In this document: in pieces, positions 44,074-46,103 of the stretch
Numbering within the stretch: the first letter of the stretch is position 1
How the letters are laid out: the number at the start of each line of letters is the position of its first letter
From: Bacteroidota bacterium
GTDB taxonomy: Bacteria > Bacteroidota > Bacteroidia > Bacteroidales > VadinHA17
Assembly (NCBI GenBank): GCA_016718875.1
Contig: JADKBL010000038.1
Coordinates: forward strand, 1-46,103
Direction of reading: 5' to 3'
DNA length: 46,103 nucleotides
Program-made: the position numbers and the translations under genes
Notes under the pieces: generated by a model
Database searches by the model: none
The model's input: only the letters and a program-made list of their open reading frames with translations
What the model was told of the DNA's origin: nothing

Positions 44074-44089
44074 GTTGTGGAGCTGGAGG
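44074..44089. other. attR core within the ssrA 3' end
   Basis: GTTGTGGAGCTGGAGG, identical to 2169-2184. It spans the acceptor strand and the edge of the T stem of the tmRNA, a classic integration site. Confidence 0.78.
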
Positions 44090-44445
44090 GATTTGAACCC
44101 TCGTCCAGACAAGGCCATCGTAAGCCTTCTACATGTTTATTTCTTCTTAATTGTCGGATGGAGGCCGGTGAAGAACATACCAACTGACCATCTTATCTTC
44201 TGTAGTTGTCTTATCCTGTTTAAGAAGCCAAAACAGAACCAGCCTGACTTTTCGATGTTCCGGAGCAGCTTGTCAGGCGCAATCCGCAGGGAACAAACAG
44301 CTGAAACCTACATTGAGGTTTAGGCAGCCATTGCGTAATTAGTGTTGCCAAATATGGCGTCGGGAGTTAAAGATTAAAGTGCTTGGCTCCCAATGCACTA
44401 CATGCTTACTTACAAAGAACGATGCTGTCAATTCCGGTCAGCCCC
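44078..44445 (-). ncRNA. ssrA: tmRNA (transfer-messenger RNA)
   Basis: A 368-nt gene. The 5' end GGGGCTGACCGG (from 44445) pairs with the 3' end CAGCTCC+A (44078) in the acceptor stem. A T arm with loop GGTTCAAATCC precedes the 3' end. The tag frame at 44320-44349 reads GGC AAC ACT AAT TAC GCA then ATG GCT GCC TAA, i.e. peptide GNTNYAMAA, a Bacteroidota-type degradation tag. CCA is not encoded (CAA follows). It rescues stalled ribosomes. Its last nucleotides are the att core of the island. Confidence 0.93.
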
Positions 44446-44590
44446 AGTTAGGGTTGCAAGGTACGCAATTATTGAACCGGATTCATACTGGGCGCCGGAA
44501 CCACGAGCCAGGATGCAGGACTCAGGAAAGGAAAATCAAGACGGAAGACGGAAGACAGAAGAAATCTAACATGAAACGAAGTAAAACTTG

Positions 44591-44692
44591 AAACCTCACT
44601 GAAGAAATCCCTTAGACGACATTGAAACTTCTCTGAAAGAGTCCTTCGGACAAACCTCAAACTTCTCCGAAAGAGTCCTTCGGACAAACTTC
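44591..44692. repeat. 34-bp tandem repeat, three copies
   Basis: Units at 44591-44624 (degenerate), 44625-44658 and 44659-44692; the last two differ at two positions and contain GTCCTTCGGAC, a UUCG-type mini-hairpin. They lie between the S41 protease 3' end and the ssrA 5' end; no gene is seen in 44446-44716. Confidence 0.65.
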
Positions 44693-44716
44693 AAACCTCA
44701 AATCTCAAACTTCAAA

Positions 44717-45727
44717 CTATTGCAAAACATCAATAGCCCTATCCAACTGATCATCAACTCCATTCTCCAAATTGCTGACACTGTTGAAAAGAACTATGTC
44801 AGGTATGATACCGATGCCTTCATAGGATTTTCCATCAGCGAAAAGAATCTTCTGCGGACTTAAGGAATAATACCAGCTGTTCGGTAACTCCCTTCCTATC
44901 ATCGTAGAATGTGCGCCATTGGTGGTATCACCGATATGAATAATGCCCGGTATCACTTTTAATGCCATCACCGTACGTTCGCTGGCACTGATGGTGTAAC
45001 GGTCAGTTAATAACACCAACGGCTTGCTGAAGTAATCTCCGGATGGTTCCAGGTACCAGGGATACCAGTCTTCATAATCCTCCTTGCCCGGACCGTTTTT
45101 CGTTGCCGACTGAAAAACCAACCTGCTTTGATCGGTAAAGCGTCCGAAGTATTGAAATGCCCAGGTAAAATCTCCGCCGTAACTATGACGAAGATCAATG
45201 ATCATCCCTTTTGCATTTGGATACTGAGCAATGATGTCATCTATAACAGGCATGTTGTCGGAAATGTAGGTGAAATACACATAGATAATTTCTCCATTGA
45301 TCAGGCCATACACATAGCCGATACTGTCTACTCCTTCGAAACTGCCACCGAGGTAAGATTGTTTGATCACATCCAAATCCCATAGAGAGAAACCAACAGA
45401 ATCGCGATAGATATGATTGCTGGAAAACTGCTTTCTGCCCGGTGCTATTAAATTTACATGCCCGTCATCCAACGGTTGTATCATTGCAGTAAGCAATTCA
45501 AAAAGCTCATCATCCGTGGTGCCTTCATCTACCTGCGGTGCATATACCTGGTACATCGAATCCCAGTCAACACCACGCTCCTCGAAAATGGCATAGTACT
45601 CATTGAAGTCGTTCCAGAATTGGTTGAAAATAACAACAGGTTCATTGTCAGGTTCCGGAGGAAAAAAAACTTTCTCGCAGGAACTGAACAGGATGCTGAT
45701 AGCAAGTACACTGAATATCGTTCTCAT
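44717..45727 (-). CDS. S41-family peptidase, lipoprotein
   Basis: 336 aa. A signal peptide with lipobox (AISILFSSC, Cys17) places it on the cell envelope. The S41 (CtpA/TSP-like) core follows: DDGHVNLIAPG, KGMIIDLRHSYGG (oxyanion/structural motif), then LLTDRYTISASERTVMALK with the nucleophile Ser in TISASE, and GDTTNGAHS. No PDZ domain is obvious. The family cleaves C-terminal tails in the periplasm. Chromosomal flank; adjacent to a barrel protein gene with no gap, so probably one operon. Confidence 0.85.
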   Translation of the reverse strand: MRTIFSVLAISILFSSCEKVFFPPEPDNEPVVIFNQFWNDFNEYYAIFEERGVDWDSMYQVYAPQVDEGTTDDELFELLTAMIQPLDDGHVNLIAPGRKQFSSNHIYRDSVGFSLWDLDVIKQSYLGGSFEGVDSIGYVYGLINGEIIYVYFTYISDNMPVIDDIIAQYPNAKGMIIDLRHSYGGDFTWAFQYFGRFTDQSRLVFQSATKNGPGKEDYEDWYPWYLEPSGDYFSKPLVLLTDRYTISASERTVMALKVIPGIIHIGDTTNGAHSTMIGRELPNSWYYSLSPQKILFADGKSYEGIGIIPDIVLFNSVSNLENGVDDQLDRAIDVLQ

Positions 45728-46103
45728 CTAAAATTCAAAGCTTAGTATTAAATTAAAATTATTACGCACAGCAATAAGAGGCTTGGGCTTCGAACTTCGC
45801 AAAAACTCCATCCTGTACACTCCCCCCAATTGCCATCTATCCGAAAGGCTGTAGCTGTATGCTGCATCCAGGTTAAATTTCTGAAGCCTGTTCACAGTCT
45901 GAATATTTCCATCACCTATATACCGGAACACGGTCTTAAATCCATTATGATCTGCATTGTTTTTCATGTATTCATCATCATTCAAAGCATAAGGACTTCT
46001 CGATACCCAGCTTAATAAAGGAAAGAAGGCATCAATAAGTACTTCATGTTTACCTTCAATAAACTGTTTCCTTAGCATGGGAGACAAAGAAAACTGTCCG
46101 AGG
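45728..46103 (-). CDS. Outer-membrane beta-barrel protein, C-terminal part (partial)
   Basis: The frame is open to the window edge, so the gene is cut at its 5' side; the internal TTG at 46087 is not a real start. Alternating hydrophobic strands (HEVLIDAFFPLLSWVS; FNLDAAYSYSLSDRWQLGGVYRM; NNFNLILSFEF) ending in Phe are typical of an outer-membrane barrel inserted by BamA. Substrate unknown. Confidence 0.65.
   Translation of the reverse strand, partial: LGQFSLSPMLRKQFIEGKHEVLIDAFFPLLSWVSRSPYALNDDEYMKNNADHNGFKTVFRYIGDGNIQTVNRLQKFNLDAAYSYSLSDRWQLGGVYRMEFLRSSKPKPLIAVRNNFNLILSFEF

Larger units (their letters stand above)
2169..44089. mobile_element. Genomic island integrated at the 3' end of ssrA (tmRNA)
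   Basis: The island is delimited by a 16-bp direct repeat derived from the tmRNA 3' end. A tyrosine integrase gene sits about 270 bp inside the right end and a serine recombinase about 200 bp inside the left. GGTAACC motifs occur at both ends. It carries an excisionase-like HTH, a polA-like replication gene, two IS elements, an SOS module and a long defence-type operon. No relaxase, conjugation or phage structural genes are seen, so it is an integrative island of unknown transfer mode. The integrase is frameshifted, which suggests it can no longer excise by itself. Confidence 0.78.

Noticed and set aside
44469..44687. Minus-strand 72-aa frame between ssrA and the S41 gene
   Set aside because: It consists largely of the 34-bp tandem repeat translated (phenylalanine/serine/arginine-rich) and lacks protein-like features.

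Overview
The window looks like a piece of a Bacteroidota chromosome, most likely from the Chitinophagales/Sphingobacteriales side. The evidence is a two-gene-flanked tmRNA whose tag reads GNTNYAMAA, an SPII lipoprotein S41 protease, an outer-membrane barrel protein ending in Phe, sparse Shine-Dalgarno sequences and low GC. It carries one large integrated island.

Layout. (i) Left flank (1-2168): a palindromic intergenic repeat, a split HipBST-type toxin-antitoxin operon with three evenly phased operators, and an orphaned terminator that fits the native end of ssrA. (ii) Island (about 2169-44089, ~41.9 kb): bounded by a 16-bp direct repeat identical to the 3' end of the tmRNA gene at 44078-44445. 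The island restores the ssrA 3' end on the right, supplies a new terminator, and carries a frameshifted tyrosine integrase beside it. GGTAACC motifs, candidate integrase arm sites, lie just inside both ends. (iii) Right flank (44446-46103): a 34-bp tandem repeat, an S41 protease and a partial barrel protein.

Inside the island, left to right: a serine recombinase with a 47-aa ribbon-helix-helix protein whose upstream region was split by an IS21 element (24-bp iterated ends, 6-bp target duplication); small unknown genes; a small alarmone-hydrolase-like HD protein; an AAA ATPase with a frameshifted nuclease-like partner; a three-cassette array in which each gene is followed by an integron attC-like palindrome (it includes an 812-aa PIF1-like helicase); and an SOS module (umuD, umuC, a 167-aa gene, SRAP peptidase). 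Then comes a run of twelve closely spaced minus-strand genes from 39978 down to 20430.

That run is the most notable cargo. It starts with a PLD-SNF2 helicase, an Eco57I-type methyltransferase, a 202-aa protein and a DUF6615-like putative nuclease. It continues with two unknown proteins, an Hsp70-TPR protein, a compact UvrD-like helicase and a 381-aa protein. It ends with a ~97-aa protein split by IS66, a Cas4-like/DEDD exonuclease fusion and a PD-(D/E)XK protein. I read it as a methylation-linked defence operon coupled to an Hsp70/UvrD module; I do not recognise the combination as a named system. Functions related to movement (integrase, polA-like replication gene, istA, IS66) are frameshifted, whereas the largest cargo genes are open, so the island looks largely immobilised. 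A compact UvrD helicase and one small operon gene are also broken, so the Hsp70 module may not be fully functional in this copy.
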